Of a stretch of DNA of 64,000 bases, positions 36,065 to 44,752 are shown piece by piece. Made by a program: the position numbers and the translations under genes. This stretch comes from Streptomyces chartreusis NRRL 3882. Its GTDB lineage: Bacteria; Actinomycetota; Actinomycetes; Streptomycetales; Streptomycetaceae. The stretch is from positions 3,224,001 to 3,288,000 of the forward strand of contig NZ_LT963352.1 in NCBI RefSeq assembly GCF_900236475.1, in the 5' to 3' direction. The notes beneath the pieces are model-generated. The model worked only from the letters and a program-made list of their open reading frames with translations, ran no database searches and was not told where the DNA came from. Position 1 is the first letter of the stretch. Each line of letters begins with the position of its first letter.

Positions 36065-36650
36065 TTGTACGTCCCGTCATATACCGGCTTGGCCTTCGCG
36101 ACCTTGTCCGGATTCTTGACGAACTTCGGATCGCGCTGCAGTTGCTGCGATTTGCTGAGATCACCCTTGTTCCGCACGATCTCCTTCAGAGCAGCGTATT
36201 CAATGCGGTCCATGTCGACCAAGGCAGGGCGGGAGACCGGAAAGACGGTTCCGGTGTCCTCTACTCGATACGTCCGTCCGTTGATCTCGTACGTGTTCTT
36301 GTCCGGCAGCAGCTTGGCACGCCCCTTCGCTATTGCCTCGATGTCCGCGCGGACCAGATCCTCGTTACCTCGGAGGATGACGGTGTTGCGTTCCTTGACC
36401 TGACCGCTGCCCGCTCCGCTACGGTGTGCCGCTTGTCGGGGAACCTCAGCTTCTTCCCAGCCGCCGGACCGGGAACATCGTCTGTGGCCTGCCACTCGGT
36501 GGCCGGCTTATTGCTGGCGTTCTTGTTCTCCGCCTCGTCGGCGGCCTTGTCGGCCTCGTCGGCCTGCTTGCGAGCGTCCTGGGCCTGCTGCTTGGCCGCG
36601 TCCGCTGCCTTGTCGAAGGATTCACCGACCTCGGCCAGCTTCTTGAACGG
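36061..36650 (-). pseudogene. Broken polymorphic toxin, C-terminal part
   Basis: Two frames together make one protein. The upstream frame reads KKLAEVGESFDKAADAAKQQ, then an Ala/Glu/Lys helix and KKLRFPDKRHTVAERAA. The downstream frame takes over with SGQVKERNTVILRGNEDLVR and runs to the stop at 36061 (ending KAKPVYDGTYK). A single indel near 36410-36430 separates them. The C-terminal 100 residues are an unrecognised toxin domain (AKLLPDKNTYEINGRTYRVE). The stop overlaps the start of the putative immunity gene. The 5' end is cut off at about 36650 by foreign sequence. Confidence 0.7.
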
Positions 36651-36654
36651 AGGG

Positions 36655-36820
36655 TGTCGGCGTCGAGCTCGAGGGCTACGCGTATCACGGGCGGCGCGAA
36701 GACCACCGTCGCGACGTCGGCCGCTTTCCGAGGTGCGGATCGTGCTGCGGTTCACCGCGGAGGAGGTGTTCCACTCCCCCGCGACGGTGATCGCCACCAT
36801 CCGGCGGGCGCTGGGGGGCG
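36655..36820 (+). pseudogene. Fragment of a DUF559/Vsr-like endonuclease gene on the opposite strand
   Basis: On the plus strand the frame reads [19 protein letters not shown]. After an indel near 36726, the next frame reads VRIVLRFTAEEVFHSPATVI and ATIRRALGG. This is the typical C-terminal pattern of DUF559 proteins (acidic residue plus GYxxH, then VLRFT and an end helix). There is no start or N-terminal part. It interrupts the broken toxin and marks a recombination point. Confidence 0.5.
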
Positions 36821-37102
36821 AGTCGGCGCCGGGCAAGCTGAGGGCGGAGGCGGACGCTCGGAATTCCTCGCGCTTCCGGTGCCCGGCTCCTTGCCCGCCC
36901 ACTTCTTGAGCCTCTCGACCTGATCGGCGAAGTCCGCCTTGCGCGTGGCCGAGCCGGCGTTCTCCGGGCGAGTTGACCCGGTCCCATACGCAGCCGACCG
37001 GGTCGCTGACGAAGTCCATGGTGAGATCGCCGCCTCCAACTCTCCGAGGAGCGCAGCTGTGCGGTCCTCCTGAGTCTCCGCGTGATCCTCGTCGTACGTC
37101 AT
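36821..37102 (-). pseudogene. Remnants of an immunity start and of a toxin middle region
   Basis: The frame from ATG 37102 (MTYDEDHAETQEDRTAALLG, then ELEAAI) resembles the start of the immunity paralogue at 38149 (MTDDQQAAEILGELAAAM). It then gives way to toxin-like segments in shifting frames: DFVSDPVGCVWDRVNS and ADFADQVERLKKWAGKEPGT. The piece joins the start of an immunity gene directly to the middle of a toxin gene, as left by deletion. Confidence 0.5.
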
Positions 37103-37135
37103 GCCCCCCAGATAACGAGCCGCACTGTCACGACT

Positions 37136-38149
37136 TCAAGCGTTGCCCTGCGCCGCCTCGGACAGCAAGCGTGTCGCTTCGGCCACGGCGACGTTCCGGT
37201 CGATGTAGCGCGTGGCGAGGTCCAGGGCCCAGGGGGCGAAGTGGTCCTCTTGCCAAAGCCAGGAGAGAATTGCTTCCGCGGTCCAGGCACCGATGCGCGC
37301 GGCCCACCGGTCGCTGAACTCTTCAGGCCCTTCGTCTTGCACATCCAGCCCCAGCTGCTTGCACTCATACCAGCCCTCGGCCATGCGCTCTCGGGTGACG
37401 AGCCTGGTATCAGGCATCAGATCTCGCAGAACCATACGGATCTCCAGCCAATCGGGGCGCTCATCCTCATCCTCGTCCCAGTCCCCCTCCCACTCGGGAA
37501 CGGGCTCCGGAAACGGCAGCCTCATGCTGGGCAGAAGGGCTTCGAGAACAGCGCGGGCTTGAGCGAAGCGCTCCTGCTTCGGTTCCTCCTCGATCTCCCA
37601 GCCACCATGCCAACCGAAGGTCAGGTCTCGAACCACCTCTGGCAGCAACAGCTCCTCGTCCCCGACAGGACGGCCAGCCATCGCCTGATACTTCGGCTCA
37701 CGTAGACGCCTCAGCCACCAGCGGCCCCAGCGTCGATCTCCCTCGTTCACACGCGTGTCAGGCACCAGTCGTGCCAGCGCCTGCTCGCCGTACGGCACAC
37801 CCAGTTGGAACAGGAGGCTGATCGCGTCGTGCGCCGCGAGTCCGGCGCGCACACACGCCTCGGCAAGAACGGCTGCCTCAGCGGTGGCCGTCACTCGGCC
37901 GCGCTCGGCGGCTTCCTTCAGAGAAGACAGCAGACCACGGATGCGGGACGAAGCCGCCCTACGGGCACGGTGGGCGATGAAGAGCCGCCGCTGCCCGTCA
38001 GTAAGCGGAAGGTCAGGCTCCCTCTCAAAACGCTCGTAGAGTCCGTGCAACTCTTCGGAGGTCCAGTAGCCCTCGGTGCTCGGCGGAGCATCGGCCATCG
38101 CTGCCGCCAGCTCCCCGAGGATCTCGGCAGCCTGCTGATCGTCGGTCAT
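37136..38149 (-). CDS. Putative immunity protein, local family, about one and a half domains
   Basis: The product is 337 aa from ATG 38149, which overlaps the toxin stop (ATGA). The first 150 residues carry a partial copy of the family unit (VLAEACVRAGLAAHDAISLL, GVPYGEQALARLV). A full copy follows (LPEVVRDLTFGWHGG, QARAVLEALLPSMRLP, LMPDTRLVTRERMAEGW, WALDLATRY). An acidic loop (VPEWEGDWDEDEDERPDW, about 240-257) is unique to this member. Overlap with the toxin gene is the main reason to call it immunity. Confidence 0.6.
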   Translation of the reverse strand: MTDDQQAAEILGELAAAMADAPPSTEGYWTSEELHGLYERFEREPDLPLTDGQRRLFIAHRARRAASSRIRGLLSSLKEAAERGRVTATAEAAVLAEACVRAGLAAHDAISLLFQLGVPYGEQALARLVPDTRVNEGDRRWGRWWLRRLREPKYQAMAGRPVGDEELLLPEVVRDLTFGWHGGWEIEEEPKQERFAQARAVLEALLPSMRLPFPEPVPEWEGDWDEDEDERPDWLEIRMVLRDLMPDTRLVTRERMAEGWYECKQLGLDVQDEGPEEFSDRWAARIGAWTAEAILSWLWQEDHFAPWALDLATRYIDRNVAVAEATRLLSEAAQGNA

Positions 38150-38890
38150 GAGACCCCCAAGTACTGCATCGCTGTCTTCGGGTCCTTCATCTTGCCGGAG
38201 TGGATGGCCTCGTACTTTTCGGTATCGCTTTTGGCGTTCCAGGCGTCGTCCATCGCCTTCAGCTGCGCGGGGGACACGTCCTGGCCGGCGATGCGCGCTC
38301 CCACGCCGTGCTTGGCCATCTCCGACGCGGGCGTACCGTCGGGGCGTACCTTCGGCTCGTTTGCGGCCTTCTGAGACTTGGTCTGCTTCTTGTACTGGAA
38401 CTTGTCGAAGATCTTCTGCCAGTCCTTGGTGGTGGCGATTTCGTAGCGGGCCACACGGCCCGGCGCCGCCTTCTGCCAGTTGCCCAACCGTTCTGCCTGG
38501 GCAGGCAGAGATGCCTGAGTTGTCGCGTTTCCTCGGTTCTTGACCTCCGCGACATGGACCTTGCCGTCCTTGCCGCGGTAGGCCACGTCGGCGTCCGGGA
38601 TCCCAGAGAGGTCGATCTCGCCGCCCAGGCCGTCCGGGAGCTTCGTCAGTTTGGCCTCCTCGCCGACCGACGAGTACACCGTGCTGCCGTCTGCCGCCTC
38701 GGTCTGCGCCACGCGCTTGGTGGTGTTCGCCTCGGCAAGTTCTCCGCAAGCTTGTCCTTGTCCTGGGAGTTCAGCACCTTGGCCCCCAGCTTTCCCCGGC
38801 TGAGGGGATCGATGTTCTTTTGGTCCATCAGCTCCGAAACATCCGCGATGGCGTCGGCCGCCGCCTTGCTGGTCGGAGATCCGGTCGCGG
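38146..38890 (-). pseudogene. Truncated, frameshifted polymorphic toxin (PD-(D/E)xK-like domain)
   Basis: The visible C-terminal part contains LSGIPDADVAYRGKDGKVHV followed by AEVKNRGNATTQ. The Asp and the ExK spacing fit a restriction-endonuclease-like fold nuclease, and RVARYEIATTKDWQKIFDKF follows. Upstream, the frame breaks near 38740. The other frame carries ADAIADVSELMDQKNIDPLS and GKLGAKVLNSQDKDKLAE, which belongs to the same protein. The 5' end is lost at the border of the Tn7-like element (about 38890). The stop overlaps the start of the immunity gene. Confidence 0.7.
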
Positions 38891-38904
38891 TGCTGCCGGT
38901 GTTG

Positions 38905-38994
38905 TTCCATCTGCTGTGGACGCACGAGCTGGTGGTGGACGTGTCCGTGCCGCTGCACGTGGAATCGGTTGTCTCGTTGGGGAGGGATCTGTGA
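38905..38994 (+). pseudogene. C-terminal remnant of a TnsA-like endonuclease gene
   Basis: About 30 codons in frame read FHLLWTHELVVDVSVPLHVE and end in GRDL and TGA at 38992-38994. The stop overlaps the ATG of the transposase gene, as tnsA and tnsB usually do. The HLLWxHELxVD pattern is typical of the end of TnsA-like heteromeric transposase subunits. All catalytic residues are missing, so donor 5'-end cleavage is lost. Confidence 0.5.
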
Positions 38995-41021
38995 TGGCGG
39001 GACGTGATGTCTCCGTGCTGCGGCCGGGTGACTGGATCGCCTATGACGGGGGCGACCACCAGGTCGTCGCCTTGGCCGGGACGTCGGTACGGCTTCGCTC
39101 GGAAGACGGGACCGAGTCTGTGGTGCTGGCCTCGTTCCTGATGGCGGCGCCGGACTTCTCGGTCACCGGGACGGAGCCGCTGCCCGGGCTGGAGCCGCCT
39201 GGGCTGCTGGCGTCGTTGCCGGATCCGGTGCGGGATGCGGCACGCGAGTGGGAGCGCCATGTCGTGGAGGTCGAGACGGGGCTGCCGCCCGGTGCCGAGC
39301 CGGGCACGTTCCCGCGGCCCGAGTACGACCCGGCGTCGTGGTCGCTGGTGGAGCGGGCACAGGCGAAGGCGGACGAGCTGGGGATGAGCCTGCGTACGGT
39401 GCAGGGCCGGCGGGCGCGCTACGCCCAGCAGGGGTCGTGGGGGCTGGTCGACCAGCGGGCCGTGCGGATGTCGGAGGCGACGGGACGCGCGGATGCCCGT
39501 CTGGTGGCGGCGATCCGGGAGGCTCTGGACGCGGAGACGTCCGCTTCGACGGGGACGCGGCCGAGGCTGATCCGCCGGGTGGTCAAGATGGTGGAGGCCA
39601 CGCACGGTGAGGGGGTGGTGCCGCTTCCGAGCAAGAACACCTTCTACAAGCTCATCGACGCGCTCTCCACTGGCCGACACACCTTCGGCTCGGCGGTCAC
39701 GCGCAGGCAGACCGCGAACCGCCCGCAGGGTCCGTTCACCCCGACGTTCGCGGACAGGCCGGGCGAACAAGTACAGATCGACTCCACCTCGCTGGATGTG
39801 ATGGTGGTACTCGACTCCGGGCTGACGGTCCGCGCGGATCTGACGATCGCGGTCGATGTCGCGACGCGGACGATCTGCGCGGCGGTGCTGCGACCAGTGG
39901 GCACCAAGGCGGTGGACGCCTCGCTGCTGCTGGCGCGGATGCTGGTGCCGGAGCCGATGCGGCCGGGCTGGTCGGGTTCGTTGCGGATGGCGGCGTCGCG
40001 GATGCCGCACCGGCGGCTGCTGGACGTGGATACGCGGATGGAGCAGGCCGCCGCGCGACCGGTGATCGTGCCGGACACGGTCGTCATCGACGGCGGGAAG
40101 GTGTTCATCTCCGACACGTTCATCCGGGCCTGTGACCGGCTCGGGATCTCGGTGCAGCGGGCTCGTCCGCGCACGCCGACCGACAAGGCGATCGTGGAGG
40201 CGACGTTCTCGGCGATCAACACATTGTTCGTGCAGCATCTGGCCGGCTACACGGGCCCGAACGTCTCGCGTCGCGGCGATCGGGTCGAGGAGCGGGCGGT
40301 GTGGACGATCCCTGACCTTCAGGAACTGTTGGACGAGTGGATCCTGGCCGGGTGGCAGGCCAGACCGCACGACAGTCTGCGCGATCCGTTCCGTCCGAAG
40401 AAGTCGGTGTCGCCGAACGACAAGTACGCCTCGCTGGTCGCGGCCTGCGGCTACCTGCCGCTCGTGCTGCGCGGTGAGGACTACCTGGAGTTGTTGCCGG
40501 TGGCCTGGCGGGCGGTCAACGACTACGGCATCCGGATCAGCTACCGCACCTACGACTGCGCCGAGCTGGGGCCGTACCGGCGTCAGCACTCCGGCATCAC
40601 CGCCAAACGCGGGCTGTGGGAGGTGCACTACGACCCCTACGACCTGTCGCAGGTGTTCGTACGCACGCAACAGGGCTGGATCACGGTCCCCTGGGTGCAC
40701 CTGCCGCTGGTGAACGGGCCGTTCGCCGACTTCACCTGGCAGCATGCCCGCCGCCTGGCCGCCGAGGCCGGACTGGACGACACCAATGAGGCCGCGGTCG
40801 CACGCGTTCTGGACGAGCTGCTCACCCGCGGCGAGCACGGCCCAGACACCCGGTCGGCCAAGGTGGCTGGACGCACCCGCGTCGCTGCCGCCGTCCGTGC
40901 GCAGGCCACGGCGCCCGAGACCGAGACGGAGCCCGAACCGGAGCCTGAGGCATTGTCTCCGGTGCCGGTGGCGGATTTCGGCGTCTTCGACGCCCATGCC
41001 GAAGCTGAAAGATGGATATGA
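38994..41021 (+). CDS. TnsB/TniA-type DDE transposase
   Basis: The 675-aa product runs from ATG 38994. After N-terminal DNA-binding helices (about 60-215), the integrase core has the first Asp in EQVQIDSTSLDVMV (about 262), the second in VVIDGGKVF (about 364) and the Glu in TPTDKAIVEATFSAIN (about 401), i.e. an intact DDE triad. A Mu-type C-terminal beta-barrel (about 475-590) and a Pro/Glu-rich tail follow. These transposases join transposon ends to target DNA with a TnsC/TniB ATPase and a TniQ targeting protein, both encoded next but broken. The reading frame here is undamaged. Confidence 0.92.
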   Translation: MAGRDVSVLRPGDWIAYDGGDHQVVALAGTSVRLRSEDGTESVVLASFLMAAPDFSVTGTEPLPGLEPPGLLASLPDPVRDAAREWERHVVEVETGLPPGAEPGTFPRPEYDPASWSLVERAQAKADELGMSLRTVQGRRARYAQQGSWGLVDQRAVRMSEATGRADARLVAAIREALDAETSASTGTRPRLIRRVVKMVEATHGEGVVPLPSKNTFYKLIDALSTGRHTFGSAVTRRQTANRPQGPFTPTFADRPGEQVQIDSTSLDVMVVLDSGLTVRADLTIAVDVATRTICAAVLRPVGTKAVDASLLLARMLVPEPMRPGWSGSLRMAASRMPHRRLLDVDTRMEQAAARPVIVPDTVVIDGGKVFISDTFIRACDRLGISVQRARPRTPTDKAIVEATFSAINTLFVQHLAGYTGPNVSRRGDRVEERAVWTIPDLQELLDEWILAGWQARPHDSLRDPFRPKKSVSPNDKYASLVAACGYLPLVLRGEDYLELLPVAWRAVNDYGIRISYRTYDCAELGPYRRQHSGITAKRGLWEVHYDPYDLSQVFVRTQQGWITVPWVHLPLVNGPFADFTWQHARRLAAEAGLDDTNEAAVARVLDELLTRGEHGPDTRSAKVAGRTRVAAAVRAQATAPETETEPEPEPEALSPVPVADFGVFDAHAEAERWI

Positions 41022-42111
41022 GCAAGCGTAAGACGACCTCCCCGGCCGGTACCCAGGAGCTCGATGGTGGCGATTCGGCGCCGCCGGACAATCCGCTGAT
41101 CACAAAGGAAGGGTGGGGCCGTTTCGTCGGGCACGAGCCGATCCCGCCCCGGTTGCTGACGGCGGCCGAATGGACGGCACTGACCCCGCGCGAGCGCGTG
41201 CGCGAGCAGGAGCGTCTCCGGGAGTACCACGCGGACCTGCCGATGGTGAACACCCCGACCATCCGCAAGGTCGTCGCCACCTCGCGGCTGCTGATCCAGC
41301 TCAACCGCAACCAGATCTCCGCCCGTCGCGGCGTGTTCCTCTCCGGTTCCTCCGGCACCGGTAAGACGACTGCCCTGACCCAGTTGGGCCGAGCCCATGA
41401 ACTGGCCGTCCGCAAGCGGTATCCCCGCGACGTGAACCGGCTGCCGGTCGTCTACGTCACCGTTCCGCCCGCAGCGACCCCGAAGATGCTGGCGATGGAG
41501 TTCGCCCGGTTCTTCGGGCTGGCCTTCCCCAGCCGGGCGAATGTCACCGATATTGTGGACGCAGTCTGCGCGACCGCCGCCCATGTCCACGTCGACCTGG
41601 TTCTCGTCGACGAGCTGCACAACCTCAACCTGGCCACCCGGTCCGGCGCCGAAGCCTCCGACCAGCTGAAGTACTTCGCCGAACGCCTGCCGCCACGTTC
41701 GCCTACGCGGGCATCGACATCGAATCGGCGGGGCTGTTCGCCGGCACCCGGGGGCGTCAGATCGCAGGACGGTTCGTCGTCGTCCCGGCCACGCCGTTCT
41801 CCCATGCGACCGCGATGGAGCAGGAGGAGTGGCGAGCGCTGGTGGGCACCCTGGAGTCCATGCTCCGGCTGCGCGAGCACCGCCCGGGAACGCTCACCGG
41901 GCTGAGCGAGTTCCTCTTCCACCGCACCGGCAGCATGATCGGCAGCCTGTCCCAGCTCATCCGCGGCGCGGCGGTCCTCGCCATCGAGGACGGCAGTGAA
42001 CGCATCACCGAAGAACTCCTCACGCTCGTGCCGGTCGACTACGCCGCCGAACAGTCCGAGAAACGCACCACCCCTGCCAAGCGCACCACCCGTCGGAGGC
42101 ACGCGGCCTGA
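41012..42111 (+). pseudogene. TnsC/TniB AAA ATPase, one-base frameshift
   Basis: The gene starts at ATG 41018 (ATGA overlap with the transposase stop) or ATG 41012. The ATPase has Walker A FLSGSSGTGKTTALTQLG (about 110-127) and Walker B VDLVLVDELHNLN (about 197-209). After EASDQLKYFAERLP the frame breaks. Adding one G in CTGCCG-CCACG at 41689-41694 restores ATFAYAGIDIESAGLFAGTR and the rest to the stop at 42111 (TPAKRTTRRRHAA). So one deletion, or a sequencing error, inactivates an otherwise complete gene. Confidence 0.85.
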
Positions 42112-43307
42112 TGCTCCTGCGCCGTCTTCCCGATCCCGTGCCTCCCGCCCGGCACGAAATCCCCGTTCCTACATCAGACGTCTCGCCAACCTTCATGGCC
42201 TGGACGTCAGCGACCTCTGGGTCCAGGTCACCCAACGGGAGAAGTCCCACGGTATGCGCCGCGTGGTCGTCTCCAAGCGGCTCGCCACCCTCACCGGCCG
42301 CAGTGTTCACGCACTCGCCGGAGCCATGCCTGAGCTGCGCGATCCGCAGCGGACTGGCGGATGTTCCGCCACACCCCGCAGACCGGCTGCCGCCTCTGCG
42401 ACGCCCGGCACCCCGGCGGCGTGGTGCTCCGGCTCCTGCCCCACCACCGCTACGTCTGCCTGCGTCACCGCACCTGGATCGGCCCTCCGGACGCGGACTG
42501 GCCCGCGGCCGACCTGAGCGAACTGCCCGACATCGTCCACGCCCAGCGCCGGCACCTTCGCCTCCTGCACCGCCGTGGTGTGCCGTTGACGTTCGACGCG
42601 GTGCTGACCGCCTTCAGCTTCTGCGGACACATCTGGAACTCCGCCGACGACCACCCCAAGCAACGCGGCCCCGACCACATCTGGCACACCTGGGACGCCC
42701 GCACGCGGGTCTTGATACCGGAGGACGACGAGGCCCTCATGTACGGCTCGTACAGCACATCCAAGCTGTTCGCCGCCGTCCACCCCGAGGCCGTGAGCCT
42801 GGCCGTCATCATCGCTTCACCCTACTGGCGCCGCGTCGCGGACGCGCGATCACCACGGGAGCGGGAGCGCTTCCTCCAGGAGATCAGCACCCACATCACC
42901 TACCCCTACGACGACGCCTCCGTATTCGGCGACGCCATAGGGCACTGGAGCAACACCGACTCCTGGCGCCCACCCTCCCAGCCCCTACGGACCTACTCAC
43001 CCGCGAGAGCGACGGGCTCTCCCCCACCACTCCACAGGGCCCAGTCCCGACGGGACGAGAAAAGCGCCGCAAACGCAGGGTCGGGGCCACCCTGCTCGGC
43101 CACAAGCACATCAGACCCGTCATCACGCGCGAGTGGCGACCGGACTACGAACGGATCGACGGCGCCATCTGGCACAGCACACGCGTCGACGAAGACATCC
43201 AGGCAGAAACAGCCCGTGAGAGAGCCGAACTGGGCGACTACCTCCTGAAAATCCGCGCCGCACAAGCCAAGGCACAAGCCGACGCAGCAGGCATCCGCGG
43301 CCGATAA
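42111..43307 (+). pseudogene. TniQ/TnsD-like targeting protein, several frameshifts
   Basis: The protein is spread over three frames. First MLLRRLPDPVPPARHEI, then from about 42165 SYIRRLANLHGLDVSDLWVQ, from about 42350 WRMFRHTPQTGCRLCDARHP with CLRHRTWIG, and from about 42990 IRPVITREWRPDYERIDGAI to the stop. The TniQ N-terminus and the CxxC/CxxH zinc-binding residues are recognisable. At least three indels are needed to rejoin it. The ATG overlaps the TnsC stop. TniQ picks the target site for the element. Confidence 0.75.
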
Positions 43308-43786
43308 CCGATGCGGGCACGTGACTGCGGACCTTGGGGACAAGTATCCAGAGCTCCGGGGCGCCTGAGTGTTGCACCAGAGCAGGATCGGATGACCGAC
43401 CTGAGCAACCTGGCCGGCCAAAAGCCCCGTATACGCTTCAAAATTACTCGCCGGTATGCCATGAAAAGGATGCCACCCCATCGAAGGCAGCAAGCCATTC
43501 GACAGCAGGTTCGAGACAGAACGATCAGGCGCCGCAGTGCCCACATATCCGGAACGAAGCATTCCCGATCTCGGTTCCACCTGGGGCTTCCCAGACTGAA
43601 TGAGACCATCGAGCCGACCAAACGTGAATCGAGTCACACGCGACGGGTCACGCACACGGCTTAGGGTGGCGATATCGATCACGGGCCACGGGGTTCCCCT
43701 CCCACCTCAATGTGGGCGTGTGCGATGTTCCAACCGATAGGCCCATTTTCGAGTAAACCCACTAACGGGGATGCCGAGGTGTTGGC
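43308..43786. promoter_or_regulatory. Upstream region of the tun operon, 479 bases
   Basis: The sequence is clearly lower in GC than its surroundings from about 43420 to 43786. Open frames on both strands (for example plus 43311-43664, minus 43238-43682) lack family resemblance and ribosome sites. The promoters of the tun operon must lie here, since published work on the S. chartreusis cluster describes two upstream promoters. The exact -10/-35 elements were not fixed by eye. The right end of the Tn7-like element should also fall in this stretch. Confidence 0.5.
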
Positions 43787-44752
43787 GTGCAAAGAAACAC
43801 TTTGAAACACCGGATTCTCATCACCGGAGGCGCCGGATTCATCGGTGGCCACCTTGCCCGCGCACTGGTGGCGTCCGGGGAAGAAGTAACAGTCCTGGAC
43901 GACCTGCGTGTGCCGCCGATGATCCCGCCGGAAGGCACCGGAAAGTTCTTAGAAAAACCCGTCTTAGAGTTAGAGGAAAGGGATCTCTCTGACGTACGCC
44001 TCGTCTACCACCTGGCGTCGCACAAGAGTGTTCCTCGCTCCTTCAAACAGCCGCTCGACTATCTCGACAACGTGGACTCGGGCCGCCACCTGCTGGCTCT
44101 CTGCACGAGCGTTGGCGTGCCGAAGGTGGTCGTCGGGAGTACGTGCGAGGTCTACGGCCAGGCCGACACACTACCGACACCCGAAGATAGCCCTCTATCC
44201 CCGCGCTCGCCCTACGCCGCGAGCAAGGTCGGGCTGGAGATGGTGGCCGGGGCCCACCAGCGCGCCTCAGTCGCTCCCGAGGTGGGCATCGTTCGCTTCT
44301 TCAACGTCTACGGCCCCGGCGAGCGGCCCGACGCCCTCGTACCCCGGCTCTGCGCCAACCTCCTGACCAGGAACGAACTGCCTGTCGAGGGCGACGGTGA
44401 GCAGCGTCGCGACTTCACCTACATCACGGATGTCGTGGACAAACTCGTCGCGCTGGCGAACCGACCACTGCCCTCAGTTGTCAACTTCGGTTCCGGCCAG
44501 TCCCTCTCCGTGAACGACGTCATCCGGATCCTGCAGGCGACCTCTCCGGCGGCCGAGGTCGCCCGGAAGCAGCCTCGGCCGAACGAAATCACGGAGTTCC
44601 GGGCGGACACCGCCTTGCAGACGCGGCAGATCGGAGAGAGGTCCGGCGGGATCGGAATCGAGGAAGGCATTCGCCTCACTCTCGAATGGTGGCAGTCGCG
44701 GGACCTTGACGACATACGCCAGCGTATCTTCCAAGAGGAGGGGGCCGACTGA
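43787..44752 (+). CDS. tunA: TunA, UDP-GlcNAc 5,6-dehydratase
   Basis: The 321-aa short-chain dehydrogenase/epimerase-fold protein has the NAD-binding GGAGFIGG (Gly14, Gly17, Gly20) and the YAASK catalytic pair (Tyr143, Lys147). In the known pathway TunA converts UDP-GlcNAc to the 6-deoxy-5,6-ene exo-glycal. The start is GTG 43787, with GAGG about 12 bases ahead. Codons 55, 60 and 62 are TTA, read only by the bldA tRNA in Streptomyces, which should delay expression until development. The stop overlaps the ATG of tunB (TGATG). Confidence 0.93.
   Translation: MQRNTLKHRILITGGAGFIGGHLARALVASGEEVTVLDDLRVPPMIPPEGTGKFLEKPVLELEERDLSDVRLVYHLASHKSVPRSFKQPLDYLDNVDSGRHLLALCTSVGVPKVVVGSTCEVYGQADTLPTPEDSPLSPRSPYAASKVGLEMVAGAHQRASVAPEVGIVRFFNVYGPGERPDALVPRLCANLLTRNELPVEGDGEQRRDFTYITDVVDKLVALANRPLPSVVNFGSGQSLSVNDVIRILQATSPAAEVARKQPRPNEITEFRADTALQTRQIGERSGGIGIEEGIRLTLEWWQSRDLDDIRQRIFQEEGAD

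Noticed and set aside
41689..41694. Programmed frameshift in tnsC.
   Set aside because: No slippery heptamer or downstream structure was seen, and the neighbouring tniQ carries several random indels. Simple decay or a sequencing error is more likely.
43501..43525. Possible tRNA T-arm, from GGTTCGAGAC in the region upstream of tunA.
   Set aside because: The bases on the two sides do not pair into a 5-bp stem, and no anticodon arm or acceptor stem is present.
43311..43664. A 117-aa plus-strand ORF upstream of tunA.
   Set aside because: Composition is Arg-rich without family resemblance, there is no good ribosome site, and an overlapping minus-strand ORF of similar quality exists. It was treated as promoter DNA.
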